DNA from: Clitoria ternatea
Taxonomy: Eukaryota; Streptophyta; Magnoliopsida; Fabales; Fabaceae
NCBI GenBank assembly: GCA_037962975.1
Contig: CM075676.1
Span: 95,674,001 to 95,738,000 of the forward strand
DNA: 64,000 nt
Reading direction: 5' to 3'
Within the stretch, counting starts at the first letter, position 1. Every line of letters starts with the position of its first letter. Made by a program: the position numbers and the translations under genes. Below, one piece after another: positions 35,686-47,512 of this stretch. The notes under the pieces are model-generated. The model saw nothing but the letters and a program-made list of their open reading frames with translations. It ran no database searches and was not told the DNA's origin.

Positions 35686-38600
35686 TCACAAATAATCCTC
35701 CAAAGATATGTCTGAGGGGACATCATATCCGAAAACCATCGAGTAATCATCCAATTCATCAGAAGTGAACTTTGGGATCCTCCAGCTCTTTCCAACCTCA
35801 CTGTCTTGCCCACTGGTTAGAAGCTCCAACACCTATGTAAAATCCCAAAAGAGAAACTTTCATTTAGGTAAAGTGTGACATTGTTTAAACCAAAGAACTT
35901 AAACATGATCATTGTTGATGTTCATTCACCTCACTCATTGGAGGACGCCACGTGGCAGTTTGTCTCACACAGTATGAAGCCGTTAGCACTACTCTATATA
36001 GTTGCTCTTCATCATATCTACCTTCCAATGTTGGATCAGCTAGCTCACCAATATTCCCTGATTCCATCATAGGCTTTGCCTGCATATGTCACAAAACTAT
36101 ATTCATATCTTGCTTAACCATGGAAGATTATCATTTGGTGACATAAAAATCACACATTATTCCCTAAAAATTTTTATGTTACTCATATTGATCCTAAATT
36201 GTTAATCAGTAACATTTGTGAAATGTGGCACTCCGTATAAGGGGATGATTAATTGAATATACCCAGAGGAGAAGGTTTTGCTTTGATGAATCAACAGGTC
36301 TCCGTCCAGTTACAATCTCCAAAAGTAGAACACCAAATGCAAAAACATCTGTTTTCTCATCCACGATTCCATGCATAAAGTATTCAGGTGCTAAGTATCC
36401 AAATGTGCCCTCCACGGGTATCACGGCATGGTGAGTCCACTTGTTAGGAAGCCACTTTGCAAGCCCAAAATCGGTAATCTAGAAATAGAGGTTAAAAATG
36501 TAAAAAAACAATTTGATTGAATTAAATCACGTCAACATAAAAGGTTGTTACTTGTTACTTCTTATTTCTACCTGTGGTTCATAATCAGGACCCAGAAGCA
36601 CATTAGAGGCTTTAATGTCACGGTGAATTATTCGGTGTTTGCAACATTTGTGAAGATAATGGAGACCCCTTGCAACTCCAATAGCAATTTTGTATCTAAT
36701 TGGCCAGTCAAGTGAATTTCCTGCTTTACCTGATAATAATTCCAAATTTCCAATGCATTGATTTTTTTTTTTTGTCACAATTCTAGTGCATATAAATTTC
36801 AAATTAATGAAATAAAATTGGCAATTGGAATACCAGGCTTCCTCACCATGCAATGCAGTAGCCAAATTTCCATTTTGAGAATAATTGAAAACTAGATATA
36901 GACCATTTTCAATACAACAACCCACTAGAGTTGCAGTGTTAGGATGGCAGACATGTCCAATAACACCCAACTCCATAAGGAATTCTTTCTCCTTGTTAGG
37001 ATCCTTGTTGTCCTTAGCCAACCTTTTCACAGCAATGGTTCGTCCATCTGAAAGATCACCTTTGTATACTTCTGAGTATCCACCTCTTCCAACCAAATTA
37101 TCTGTTGTTTTAAAAATCAATGGAAAATGGAAATGCACTTTTATTGCCATGTTTCCTGTTAGCTAAAAATAGCCTCAAGAGCCCACGAATAAAAAAAAAT
37201 GGAATGGGTTTCTAGTCCCACCAAATAAAGATTAATTTTTAGAAATAGTTCATATTGTAATTTATTGATGATATGACATACATTTAATCAGAATTAATAA
37301 AATTTACAGAACTAAAAAAAAAACATATTTTTCCAAAAAGAAAATCAATTAGATCATCCAAGGTTATAGTATTATACCTTGGTGGAAATGGTTAGTGGCA
37401 TTAAATATCTGTTCATAGCTGAAGCATTTCAATAGAGGCTGACGCTTTTGATTTCTTGATATGCTAAAATATCTCCTTCTAAATGGTGAAGCAAGGAATG
37501 AAACTATGAACCTGAAACGGAACTGTGATTTTCTTATCTTGGATCGGTGCCTAGTCTTAGAATCCAATGATGATGGGGTGTATGTGGTGCTTGAGACCCT
37601 AGTGCTAAAGGTATCATCTTCTGTGCTATTTGATTGTCCCTCCAATGCATCAAGCACCGTTGTTGGTGAACGGTTCTGTGGTTTGCTTCCTGAGATATAA
37701 TCCTCCAGAACAGGGGAGGACGTAACCTTGTCAACTTGCATATCCTTCTTTGACCATCTTGAACTTGGTCTATTATCTGCTAAGGCAATGCACATTCCCA
37801 TTTATGTGATTTGTTTAATTATTGTAATTTGTATTTTGTTACATTATTTTTTGACGACTGAATTACCTTGAAAATGTGTTGAACTTGAATTGCCACTTTG
37901 AGCTGCTTTTGTATGTCTCCCAACTGCGACCATTGTACATTCTTCATGTGCATGCTCAAAGCAATACTTGGTAATTCCTTTAGAGGCTCTAATTCTAAGA
38001 GAGAAAATAAAAGAAAAATTAAAACGGGTTTGTCTTCGTCATGTCATATCTAATCTTTATAAGGAGAAATTGTTACTGTTCCATCACTCAGTTCAGTTCA
38101 TACTTATTTGTTGTGTTTCTTGAGCCACGAAGTAGAAGAAAGTCAGCAGAGATGGACTTTGCTTCCTCCACTAAACCTCCACCAACTGTGGAATTCAGTG
38201 CTACCCTTGCCTCCAAATTTACCTGATAACAATGTTGATTTTCATGAGCATTATTTGATTTTAGTCTTTTAGATTGTTTGAATCCACTCGCTAACACTTA
38301 CAACCAAAATCAACAAACTAACATTTGCCAATTCAAAAAAAAATTATATATCTGATTCTAGACTCTATTAGCAAGCATGTTGAACTCTAGCTGTTATATA
38401 AGAATATATATTGGGACATTTATGATCCTAGTGAATTACCTGCTTAGACCAACAGGTATGTGCGAATTCTCCAAGCAGAGATATCACATATGCTTTTGCC
38501 TGTCTTAGTTGCGATTGCCTTCTTCTGACCGAGACACGCTTTTTCTTATCCTCAGCAACTGTAATTTAACAAACTTGCAAGTTATTACAACATTAAAAGT

Positions 38601-38894
38601 TCAAAGCATGAACATTTGGTTTGGTCTATGTCATTGATGTTAGAAATTAGAATATTAAATTAAAAGTAAGTATTGAATAAGTGATCATGCAGGTAATAAT
38701 AACTAATCAAGAGCCAAATGAGGTGCCAATTTGAAATTTGGGTAGAAAAACAGTGGCTAACCAAGAACATGCACAGCCACAAGGGTGTCATTTGGATTGG
38801 CTAGAACTCTTATTGCCCAAGAGAGAAGCTCCTTGCTGTCATCAGGGTCTAAGGAGAGGCCAACTAGTATTTTAGCAGGGGAAGGAAGTACCAT
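35686..38894 (-). CDS. USP-domain receptor-like cytoplasmic kinase, class VI type, ten exons
   Basis: Exons on the minus strand: 38894-38762, 38558-38440, 38222-38104, 37994-37867, 37779-37378, 37101-36847, 36729-36572, 36478-36263, 36079-35930, 35832-35686. All introns are GT-AG and phases agree, giving 1827 bp and 608 aa. Residues ~5-165 form a universal-stress-protein-like domain (AKILVGLSLDPDDSKELL; VAVHVL; FLLLRGSR). A serine-rich basic linker leads to CFSYEQIFNATN before the kinase domain (~300-560). It has GRGGYSEV (305-312), Lys326 in AVKRL, HRDIKASN with Asp423, DFG at 441-443 and APEY, so all catalytic residues are present and it is an RD kinase. No signal peptide or membrane segment was seen. 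The ATG at 38894 precedes the USP fold directly. The class VI RLCK family includes ROP-binding kinases and USP-kinase fusions; the partner here is unknown. Confidence 0.95.
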
Positions 38895-40364
38895 TGTGAA
38901 ATGTTGAGTGTGTTGTTGTGCTTTGCTAGTTGTTGTCACCCAAGGATGAATGCACTCTCATCTTAAGAATAAGTAGTGTAAGGGAGAGCATGATTAAATT
39001 CAGTTAGAGTTGTGAGGGCAATTCTATTATTCTTGTTTGAGAAGCATAAAAAGCCTTTTAAGAATGACAATAGGAAAACTGATTAGTCTCTATTTCTCTC
39101 TCTTTGGTGACAATTAAGTGTTGTAGTTGGGTGCTTTGGGGTATAAGCAAAGGTGGTGGGCACGTATATGATTTATCTTGCTATGTAAGCCAAAAATGAA
39201 CTTCCCCTTCAAATTTAGTTAACGAGGTACCTTTTCAGTTTTCTTCTTTTGTTTTCTGTTTTTCTTTTTTTTACTTCCATTTGGTAGGAAAGCAAGCCTA
39301 AGGGACTGTTTGCCACTGGCTAAAAAAAAGAGCTTCACTCATCACTTTATCATCAATGAAACTTTGAGAGGACACTAACTGTCTTCTCTTTTCTGATGGA
39401 TGAAGTGGCATACATTTCCGTTTAACTGTTTCCACTATTTCATTTTCAAACTCTGCAAGGTTGGCATATAAAATAGGCTTTTCATTTCACAAAAATAACT
39501 AAATTTATACTAATAATAATGTCTTTAACTAAGAATTCAACCATATAGGATTTAAAAATTTTAAAACAGACGGCCTATGAAAGAATGGATTCCTTTTGTA
39601 ATTTCCTCCTTTAAAGGGTCATTCAAAATCCAATTATTGCTATTTCTGAATAAGAATCGTCTGTTCTGAATAAGCATGTGCAACTTTCACTTCAAGATTC
39701 GTTAAATAATTATGCTGATTTTGCAATTCAGAAGTATAAAAAAAAAACTGGAACACGTGCTGCCATTGCTGGCTAGAGATATTAAGGGTCCCTAGAAAAT
39801 AAAAGTGGATTTTTACATCGTATAAATCGCAACATTTATGAAACAATAAATAAATAGGTTCACATTTATATACACAACTTTGAAATTAAATGTAGCACAT
39901 AGAATTGCGTTAATTGTTACTCAATTTTTTTGAAGGGATGGTAGTACAATGTAGGTACGTATGGATCCCAAACGCGAAAGGAAATTTGCAACGAAATTAA
40001 TCATGGTTTGTTGATTTGACAAAACTTTATAAAGTGTAAGCTAAAATGACACAAGTTTTGCAATTTAGCTAGCTAGAATCCAAATATGTTGCATAAGACA
40101 TGACAACGGTTTGCCATACCTAACGGTTGAGGTGAGAGGGCGAAGGATTTGGATAAGGGAACTGCCAAGACATGGATAATCCATCTTTCAAACCCCACAC
40201 AGCTCAAATTTCCAACATTCACCTCACTTTTACACTTTAAGTTGTTTACTTTTTAGTGAAAAAATGGTATCATATGAAGAATGCCTTGATTTCAAGCAAA
40301 AAGATTTATAGTTCTAGTTCAACGACACATCTCTAAGGCACCACACTAAAGAGAAAGGAGATCA
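38895..40364. other. 5' flank of the kinase gene up to the copia A LTR
   Basis: No gene was seen. The kinase promoter and 5' untranslated region must lie here or partly in the LTR beyond 40365. Confidence 0.5.
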
Positions 40365-40485
40365 TGAGAGAACACAATAGAGAAAAAATGAAGAATACCT
40401 TCTAATTGAATTAAACAAAAGGTTACAAGAGAAACTTTTATACAAGAGGATAACTAAAACAAATATAGACAAGAGAGAAGATATT

Positions 40486-41578
40486 GAGAAGGCGAATTTG
40501 CAGCCACGTGTCAGATTGTTGGGGAGACGAATTTGAGCTCCACCAGTTAGGGGAAAATAATTGATAAAATCACCCCAACCAAGAGTTGAACCTGTCACCT
40601 ATGGATCACAGCATAACACCATAACCACTAGGTCAACTAATTCTTTGATACAACTAGGGAAGACTATTAAATATAGTACTTTCTACTCTTACATATATAT
40701 ATATATATATATATAAAATATATATAACATATTAAATATATATTAAAATATTATAATTTATAAATTAAATATATGTTTAAAATATTTTAATATATATACA
40801 TATTAATATAAAAATTTATATATATTATTGTTAGTCAACTAACGTTGATATGATAAAATATTTTAATATATATTATATATTAATAGAATATATATATAGA
40901 ATATATTAATAGAACATATATATATATATATAGAATATATATTGATATATATTCTATTAACGTTAATATGTATTATATATTAATAAAATATATAAAGGAT
41001 TTTAATATACATATTTAATAATATATATTAAATATATATAATTTATATATTAAAATATTAAATATTAAACATAAATATATATTTTATATTAAAATGTTTT
41101 AATATATTAACGTTAGTTTATATACCAACAATAATGTATATAAATTTTTATATTAATATATATTAAAATATTAAAATATATATTTAATTTATAAATTATA
41201 AATTTTAATATTTTAATATATATTTAATATGTTATATATATATATATTATATAAACTTTTATTTTATTTTATGTATATATATGTAAGAGTAGACAGTATT
41301 ATATTTAATAGTCTTCCCTAGTTGTATCAAAGAATCAGTTGGCCTAGTGGTTATGGTGTTATGTTGTGATCTATAGGTGACAGGTTCAACTTTTGGTTGG
41401 GGCAATGTTATCAATTATTTTCCCTCGCCTCCCCAACAGGTGAAATTACAGAATCGCCCCCCATCAGACAAAATTAAATGTTGATGTGACAGAAACTACC
41501 CCAGACCACTAAATATTTTTTTTTCAACCCCAAAACCGCAAATAGTTTTGAAAAGGGCCCTATTTTGGCCAAAATCCT
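40486..41578. mobile_element. 1093-bp palindromic element with two diverging tRNA-like heads
   Basis: It splits the copia B 3' LTR; the intact LTR copy reads AAGATATTCAGGACATT without a gap, and GATATT is duplicated (40480-40485 and 41579-41584). The arms (about 40515-40970 and 40975-41440) are near-perfect inverted copies. The right arm holds TGGCCTAGTGG (41340-41350), an exact fit to the tRNA A box, and GGTTCAACTTT (41383-41393), a partial B box, at normal tRNA spacing. The left arm has the same pair on the minus strand (40635-40625 and 40592-40582). The centre is AT-only. The outer 30-130 bp are not inverted copies. It looks like two tRNA-derived SINE heads joined head to head. Confidence 0.75.
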
Positions 41579-41682
41579 GATATTCGGGACATTGAGGTAA
41601 TGATTTGAGAATGAATTTTGTATATTGATTTCAACAAAAAGATACAATGTTATATACATGTATTACCCTAAAGGGTTAAGGC

Positions 41683-42198
41683 TAGGGATGGCAAAACGGG
41701 CCTACGGGCCGGGCCGGGCCATAATAGGAAAACGGGCCAAAAACATTGGCCCGGCCCATTTTCTTTATGGCCCGCGGGCCAAAACGGGCCAACCATTTTC
41801 TTTAATAAAATTATACAAACTATTTTTTATTTTAAATATAAACTATTTTCAAATATTTTTTAAGAAAAATTAGAAATAAAAATTAGATTTCACCTTTCTA
41901 AAGTAAAATTTTTATAATTAATCTAATTTATTTCATTAAATGAAAACAATAAATACAAATAATTAAAATTTTAACTAACTAAATATTAATATTATACATA
42001 TAATATATTAATATATATTTTAATAAAGGCCCGCCGGGCCGGGCCGGGCCGGGCCAGCCCGTGACGGGCCCGTTTTTATACAGGCCAAAACGGGCCGGGC
42101 CTATTCGGGATAACGGGCCTCAAAGCTTAGCCCGGCTCGGCCCGTTTTAACGGGCCAAACGGGCCAGCCCGCGGGCCTAGCCCATATTGCCATCCCTA
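41683..42198. mobile_element. Non-autonomous hAT (Ac-like) element, 516 bp
   Basis: Ends are TAGGGATGGCAAAACGGGC at the left and, on the other strand, TAGGGATGGCAATATGGGC at the right. The 8-bp duplication GTTAAGGC flanks it (41675-41682 and 42199-42206), as usual for hAT. Subterminal regions are packed with GGGCC, CGGGCC and GCCCG words around an AT-rich core. It sits in the 3' LTR of copia B; the 5' LTR shows the empty site. Confidence 0.93.
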
Positions 42199-42666
42199 GT
42201 TAAGGCCAAAGAATGTCCTTTTATCCTAACAAATTACAACTCATAATCTACTTTAGGATCATAACAGAAAATGTTTACATAAAGAGATATTTACAAGAAT
42301 TAGAATGAGCTAAGAGCTATTAGGCTGTACAGGTTTAAGCCATTGTTCTGTTAGCCTCCCTCAAGCTGGAGGTGTATAAAGATCAATCAACTCCAGCTTG
42401 GATACATTTGACTTGAAGAGACGGGGTGGTAATGCCTTAGTGAACATGTTAGCAAGCTGATGAAAGGAAGGAACTGGCAGCAACCGCATTAGACCTGCTT
42501 GAGCCTTTTGTCAAACAAGATGGCAATCAATTTCCAAGTGTTTTGTTCTCTCATGAAACATTGGATTTGATGTAATGTAAAGTGCACTCTGGTTGTCGCA
42601 ATATAATGCTGCAGGTTTGGAAAACATATTTTTAAATCATTGAGAAGATATGTGAGCCACTAAAGT

Positions 42667-43702
42667 TCACATGTACTTGTAGCAAGAGCACGATACTCTG
42701 CTTCTAAAGACGAATGAGACATTGTATTTTGCTTTTTTTTTCCATGACACTAGAGAGTTCCCAATGAAGAAGCAATAATCTATGATTGATCTGTACGTGT
42801 CAACATAAGTCGCCAAATCTACATCGCTGTAGCCAATTAAATGTATAGGAGTGTCTCTCTTAAATTGAAGACCTTTGCTTGGAGAATCCTTCAGGTATGT
42901 TAAGACTCTCCTTGTAGCACCTAGATGAGACTTTGTGGGATGAACCATAAATTGGCTAAGTTGTTGGGTTGCAAAAATAATGTCAGGATGAGTTATGGTA
43001 AGGTAAATTAGACAACAAACAAGACGCCTATACGATAAAGGATCATCAAGAAGATCACTAGAATCATCTTGACGCAGCCATAATAAATTGTCCATAGGTG
43101 TTGAATAAGGTTTGTAACCCAACATTCCAGAATTAGCAAGCAACTCAAGACAATATTTACATTATGTTACATATATGCCATTGGCAGAGTGATTTATTTC
43201 TAAGCCCAAAAACTATTTCAATGCTCCAAAATCCTTAGCTTGAAAATTCAAATGAAGAATGTTTGATTTGGGCCACTTCAGTAGTAGAGTTCCCAACTAA
43301 AACAATGTCCTCCACATAGATTAACAAAGTTGTAAATTCATCACCATTGTGTTTGATAAATAAACTATGATCCGCATGTGATTGTTTGTAACCAGATTAA
43401 ATAAGTAGATCAGAAAGATTTTCATACCATTTACGGCTAGCTTGTTTGAGACCATATAGAGATTTTTTGAGTTTACAACTTTAAGAAAAGCCATGGCCTC
43501 GTAATCCTTGAGGAATTGTCTTATAAACCTCTCCAGACAAGTCACCATGGAGGAAAGCATTACTCACATCGAGTTGTTGAAGCTGCCATTTATTTGCAGA
43601 TGCAAGAGCGAGGATGACACGAATAGTAGCCATTTTTACCACGAGAGAGAATGTTTCATAGAAATCAATTTCTTCCACTTGAGAGAAACCCTTTGTAACT
43701 AA
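42667..43702 (-). pseudogene. pol: Copia B reverse transcriptase and RNase H start
   Basis: RT is visible as VKMATIRVILALAS, then LQQLDVSNAFLHGDL, then the active site at 43307-43318, which reads YVED where YVDD is normal. The RNase H border follows (LGYKPYSTPMD, then a YRRLV.CLIYLT.THPDI stretch, then HLGATRRVLTYLK). Frameshifts separate these blocks. Confidence 0.85.
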
Positions 43703-44556
43703 TCACGCTTAGTACCGTTCCACGCTTCCATCCGGTTTTCTCTTAATTTTGTAGACCCATTTGCATCCTATGAGTTTAACACCAGCTGGAGTATCAATAA
43801 TTTCCCAGGTGTTATTGAGTTTTAAAGCCTTAATTTTATCTTTCATGGCTTCAACTCAACAGGGACTCAAAACCGCTTCCTGATAACTTTGAGGTTCAAC
43901 CTCAGAGGATAGAATCATTATATAGTGATGCTCAGACTTAAAGATGTTAGAATAAGACAAAACAAAATGGAGAGCATACAAGCATATTGATGATGATTGA
44001 TTTAGCTTTGTCTTGATGCTATAGATATAGTCTGCAAGGCGAACATTGGGTTTGATAGGTCGAGAAAAACATCTTGGGACAAAGAGAGTAGGTGTAGGAG
44101 TGGCGCTATGGTGTGAAGGAATGTCCAGGGTGGAAGAAGGGGAACCATGTATCGTAGATTGAAGAGAACTTGATTGTGGAGATGTTGTGGGAAACTACGA
44201 TTGCAACGAAGGTGAAGAAAACGATGGTAAATGTCGGTTTAGAGATGGGATAAAGTTGAGCTGTTGGGTGGTGTAAGTAACAGTTGAATCCAGATTGGGC
44301 TGTTCTCACCAAGGTTTTGGGAATAGTTGTCATAGGTAGAGGATAATGTTAGGCCTCATTGGGAACCTGATTATTTTGAACAAAAGGAAATATTGATTCA
44401 TAAAATATAACATTTCTTGAGACAAAAATTTCTCTTGATTGGAAATCTAGAATAAAGTACCCTTTTGTTCTAGTTTGAAATCCAAGAAAAACACCTTGTT
44501 TAGATCTAAGATCAAATTTTTGATGAGGTCCATTGGTTAAAGAATAACATAAAGAC

Positions 44557-45201
44557 CTAAAAACTTAAGAAATCTGGTTTATGATTATGCAAAAGCTCAT
44601 AAGGTGTTTGTTTATTAGTGACTGGAGAAGGTATTCTGTTAATAAGAAAGACTGAATAATTTATGGCATAAGACCATAAATATTCAGGTAATTGAGATTG
44701 GAACATAAGGGCACGTGTAATGTTAAGAATATGTTGATGTTTTCTTTCTACACGCTTATTTTGTTGAGAGGTGTAAACACAACTAGTGTGATGAATGATA
44801 CCCATTATGGCAAATAAATCTTTAAGAAAAAATTTGGGTCCATTATTTGAATGAATGCACTTTATTTTGGAATCAAATTGATTTTGTATTAAAGTAATAA
44901 AATTTTAGACGTGTGTTTTAATTTCAGATTTTGACTTTAATAACACTACCCAAGTATATATACTAATATCATCTACAATGGTCAAAAAATATTTTTCTCC
45001 ATGAATTGAAGCTTTGGAAAAAGGACCCCAAATGTCCATATGGACTAAATCAAAAATCTTTAAAGCTCTACTAGTACTAAGATTGTAAGACAATTTTCTT
45101 TGTTTAGCAAAATGACAAATGCCATAATTCTCATTAACATGACTTGGAATAAAAGGAAATTGTTCACTAACATATTTAAACAGTTTCCCAAAAGGTGCCA
45201 T
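44557..45201 (-). pseudogene. pol: Copia B integrase remnant
   Basis: The frame 45201-44905 holds the integrase HHCC end and the first catalytic part (FDLVHMDIWGPF, then TIVDDIS..TWV). The frame 44805-44557 holds HTSCVYTSQQNKRVERKHQH with the catalytic glutamate, then LPEYLWSYA. A frameshift separates them. Confidence 0.85.
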
Positions 45202-45949
45202 AATCTAAAATGCCAAAGGTTAGAAGAAGAGATAGTGTAGGCAGTATTATTGTTGATGGAGAATTTTTTTTTTTAGTTGAGGGACCTTGGCTTCTTTGTT
45301 GATATTTAGATGGTAAAGACCTTGCTCTAAATTAGCCAAACTAATCATTTGCAATGAATGCTTATCCTATATAGTGCAAAAGAAATAATCGAAGATAAGA
45401 GTAAATTTACGAGTCTTAAGCAACTTAAATATAGACAAGAGATTGAAATGAAATTCGGGAACAAAGAGGACATTGTGAAGAATGAAATTTAGAGAAAAAA
45501 TGTTCTAGAAATATGAGCAGTGACAATGGATTTATTTGGAAAATTAATTTGAATAGGATTTATTTTAGAATAACTTAAAAAACACTTTAAAGAAGATGCA
45601 ATGTGATCTGTGGCTCTTGAATCCATGATCCAGGGCACACTATGTGTATGGGTGGTGGAAGAAGCACTGTGTGTGGTATTGAAAAAAATAAATGATATAC
45701 CACTAGAGTCAAAACCATTTTTTGATTAAAAGGAACTTAAGTGAGATTGACACTTTTGGGTTGGACAAGGTTGTTCCCCATAGCATCAGAAGCAGAGTTG
45801 GGTTGTTGAATCAAGGCCATTAGAGATTGGTATTGGGCTTGGGTTAAAGTAATAGGGCTTAAAGAAGTAACTGTTTGTTTTACTATGCCTCCCTCCACTA
45901 TGGTGACTGAAGAAGCATTGTTGGCAGAAGAAAGGAGTCACAGTTGTTG

Positions 45950-46843
45950 AACCGTGGGTGGCCAAGGTAGTGAGGGTGACCCGGTGGATAGCCGTGCTTC
46001 CCCCAACAGACGTCAATAGTGTGTCTGGGGCGGTGGTAAGAACTATTTTTGTTGGAAGCGTTTTTATTGGTGGATGATGAACCAGCACACCGCCAGAGCC
46101 GTTGGAAGTACTGACAAAGCTATTGGGTTCAATAGAGGAAAGAGGAACGACACTGAGCTGACGTTGCTGTTAAACCACCATGGAAAAAACTTGATTGATC
46201 GTCGGAAAGGGGTCCATAAGCAAGATTTGGGAACGCACAATAAAAAACTTTCATCCAATCCCTTCAAGAATCTAATGACAAAATCTTGTTGGTGGTATTT
46301 CTTGGCCTCAAAAGAACAGTTAACAAAAGGATGATAATTATTCAGTTTCTCATAAAAGGTTTTCAAGGTAGTGTAAAAATTAGAGACAACGCGGTTACCT
46401 TAAGAAAGGTTAAATATTTCTTCTTGGAGCTCTACAATGCGGAGAAGATCTCCTTATGAAAAACATTCATGAATGTTGTCCCAATGTTGGTAGCATATTC
46501 AAGGAAGATGACACTTTAGGCAATGAAGGGGGAAAGCGAATTCAAAAACCAAGACATGATGAGAGTGTTGTATCTCTCCTAAGTAGAGTAAAAGGTTATT
46601 TGACAGAAGAGACTGAGATTGTGCCAATGAGGAATGCCATTTTGTTTTTAGAGATGAGGGCCATATGGAAAGCACAAGACCAAGACTGTTAGTTGGTTCT
46701 ATTAAGGACAGGAGTAATAGGCACAGAAGAAGGACCATCACTAGAAGAATGAAATAAGGACTTGAAAGGTTGAGTGATGGATCATTAGAACCAAAACCAA
46801 AAGGATCGTCTTTCTTTAGACTAGAGGGAGGTGTTAAAGACAT
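45950..46843 (-). pseudogene. gag: Copia B gag remnant
   Basis: The region 46843-46499 matches the copia gag lead (PTNSLGLVLSIWPSSLKTK-like shifted copies). The region 46366-46064 reads FYEKLNNYHPF, then FVIRFLKGLDESF. The zinc-knuckle region near 46035-45985 reads HTIDVCWGKHGYPPGH, as in copia gag. Several frameshifts are present. Confidence 0.7.
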
Positions 46844-46886
46844 GGGAGGACAACAGACACACCTTCAAGAGGGAGCTTTGATACCA

Positions 46887-47172
46887 TAAAACAAATAAAG
46901 ACAAGAGAGAAGATATTCAGGACATTGAGGTAATGATTTAAGAATGAATTCTGTATAATGAGTTCAGCAAAAAGATACAATATTATATACACGTATTACC
47001 CTAAAGGGATAAGGTCAAAGAATATCCTTTTTTCCTAAAAAATTATAACTCATACTATTCAAGAATCTACTCTATGATCATAATAGAAAATGTTTATATA
47101 AAGAGATATTTACAAGAATTAGAATGGGCTGAGAGCTATTGGGTTGTACATGTTTGGGCCATTGTTCTGTTA
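46887..47172 (-). repeat. 5' LTR of copia B (286 bp)
   Basis: It is uninterrupted and shows the empty sites for both inserts found in the 3' LTR. A 10-bp length difference separates the two LTRs near 47055 and 42247. Confidence 0.9.
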
Positions 47173-47292
47173 ATAACAAAATCAACTAACTAACTAATAG
47201 AATTGCATAAAACAAAATTAACTAAAACTGATCAAAATAGAATGATATGAACAAATTGGTTTTTATCTTCCTTTAAACTTTGATCGTTAATA

Positions 47293-47512
47293 TCCCCACT
47301 TGAAGGTAATTAGGGGAACATGTACACCTTAAGCTTTGGTCTTAGATTAAGAAAAGTAGCAGAGCTTTTGTTAATAGATTAACAACTTGAAATCTTAATG
47401 GTAGATGCTTAACACACAACTGACCCTTGGAAAACTTTTTCCTAACAAACCATAAGTCAAACTCAAAATGCTTAGTTTTTGTATCCATAATAGGATTTTG
47501 AGCTAACATAAC
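47293..47512 (-). pseudogene. pol: Copia A RNase H, C-terminal piece
   Basis: The minus strand reads MLAQNPIMDTKTKHFEFDLW, then FVRKKFSKGQLCVKHLP, then a VVNLLTKAL stretch. This is the conserved copia RNase H end (normally TKHIE.D.HF.R, then F.K.L). It continues from the 52672-52956 piece across the solo LTR. Confidence 0.85.

Larger units (their letters stand above)
40455..47172 (-). mobile_element. Copia B: full-length but decayed Ty1/copia element nested in the copia A LTR
   Basis: The duplication ATAAC flanks it (40450-40454 and 47173-47177). The 5' LTR is 46887-47172 (286 bp). The 3' LTR is 40455-42353, which shrinks to about 276 bp after removing two inserts. Both LTRs have T..A rather than TG..CA ends: TAAAAC and CTGTTA on the plus strand. 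The tRNA-Met type primer site TGGTATCAAAGC lies beside the 5' LTR (46886-46875, minus) and a purine tract CTTGAGGGAGGC beside the 3' LTR (42374 to 42354, minus). Gag, integrase and RT pieces lie between in the right order with many stops. Confidence 0.9.
40365..47292 (-). repeat. 3' LTR of copia A, interrupted by copia B
   Basis: Without copia B the LTR is about 210 bp. It ends (minus strand) GTGTTCTCTCA at 40365 and starts TATTAACGATC at 47292, right after a purine tract CAAGTGGGGA. TATAAAAG near 40428-40435 on the minus strand is a good TATA box. The LTR points toward the kinase gene, about 1.5 kb away and on the same strand. The outer duplication cannot be checked because the other LTR is not in the window. 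Confidence 0.65.

Noticed and set aside
41340..41402. Possible tRNA gene
   Set aside because: A box is exact but the B box lacks its CC end, the acceptor stem does not pair, and the same piece exists inverted in the palindrome. It is a tRNA-derived head, not a tRNA gene.
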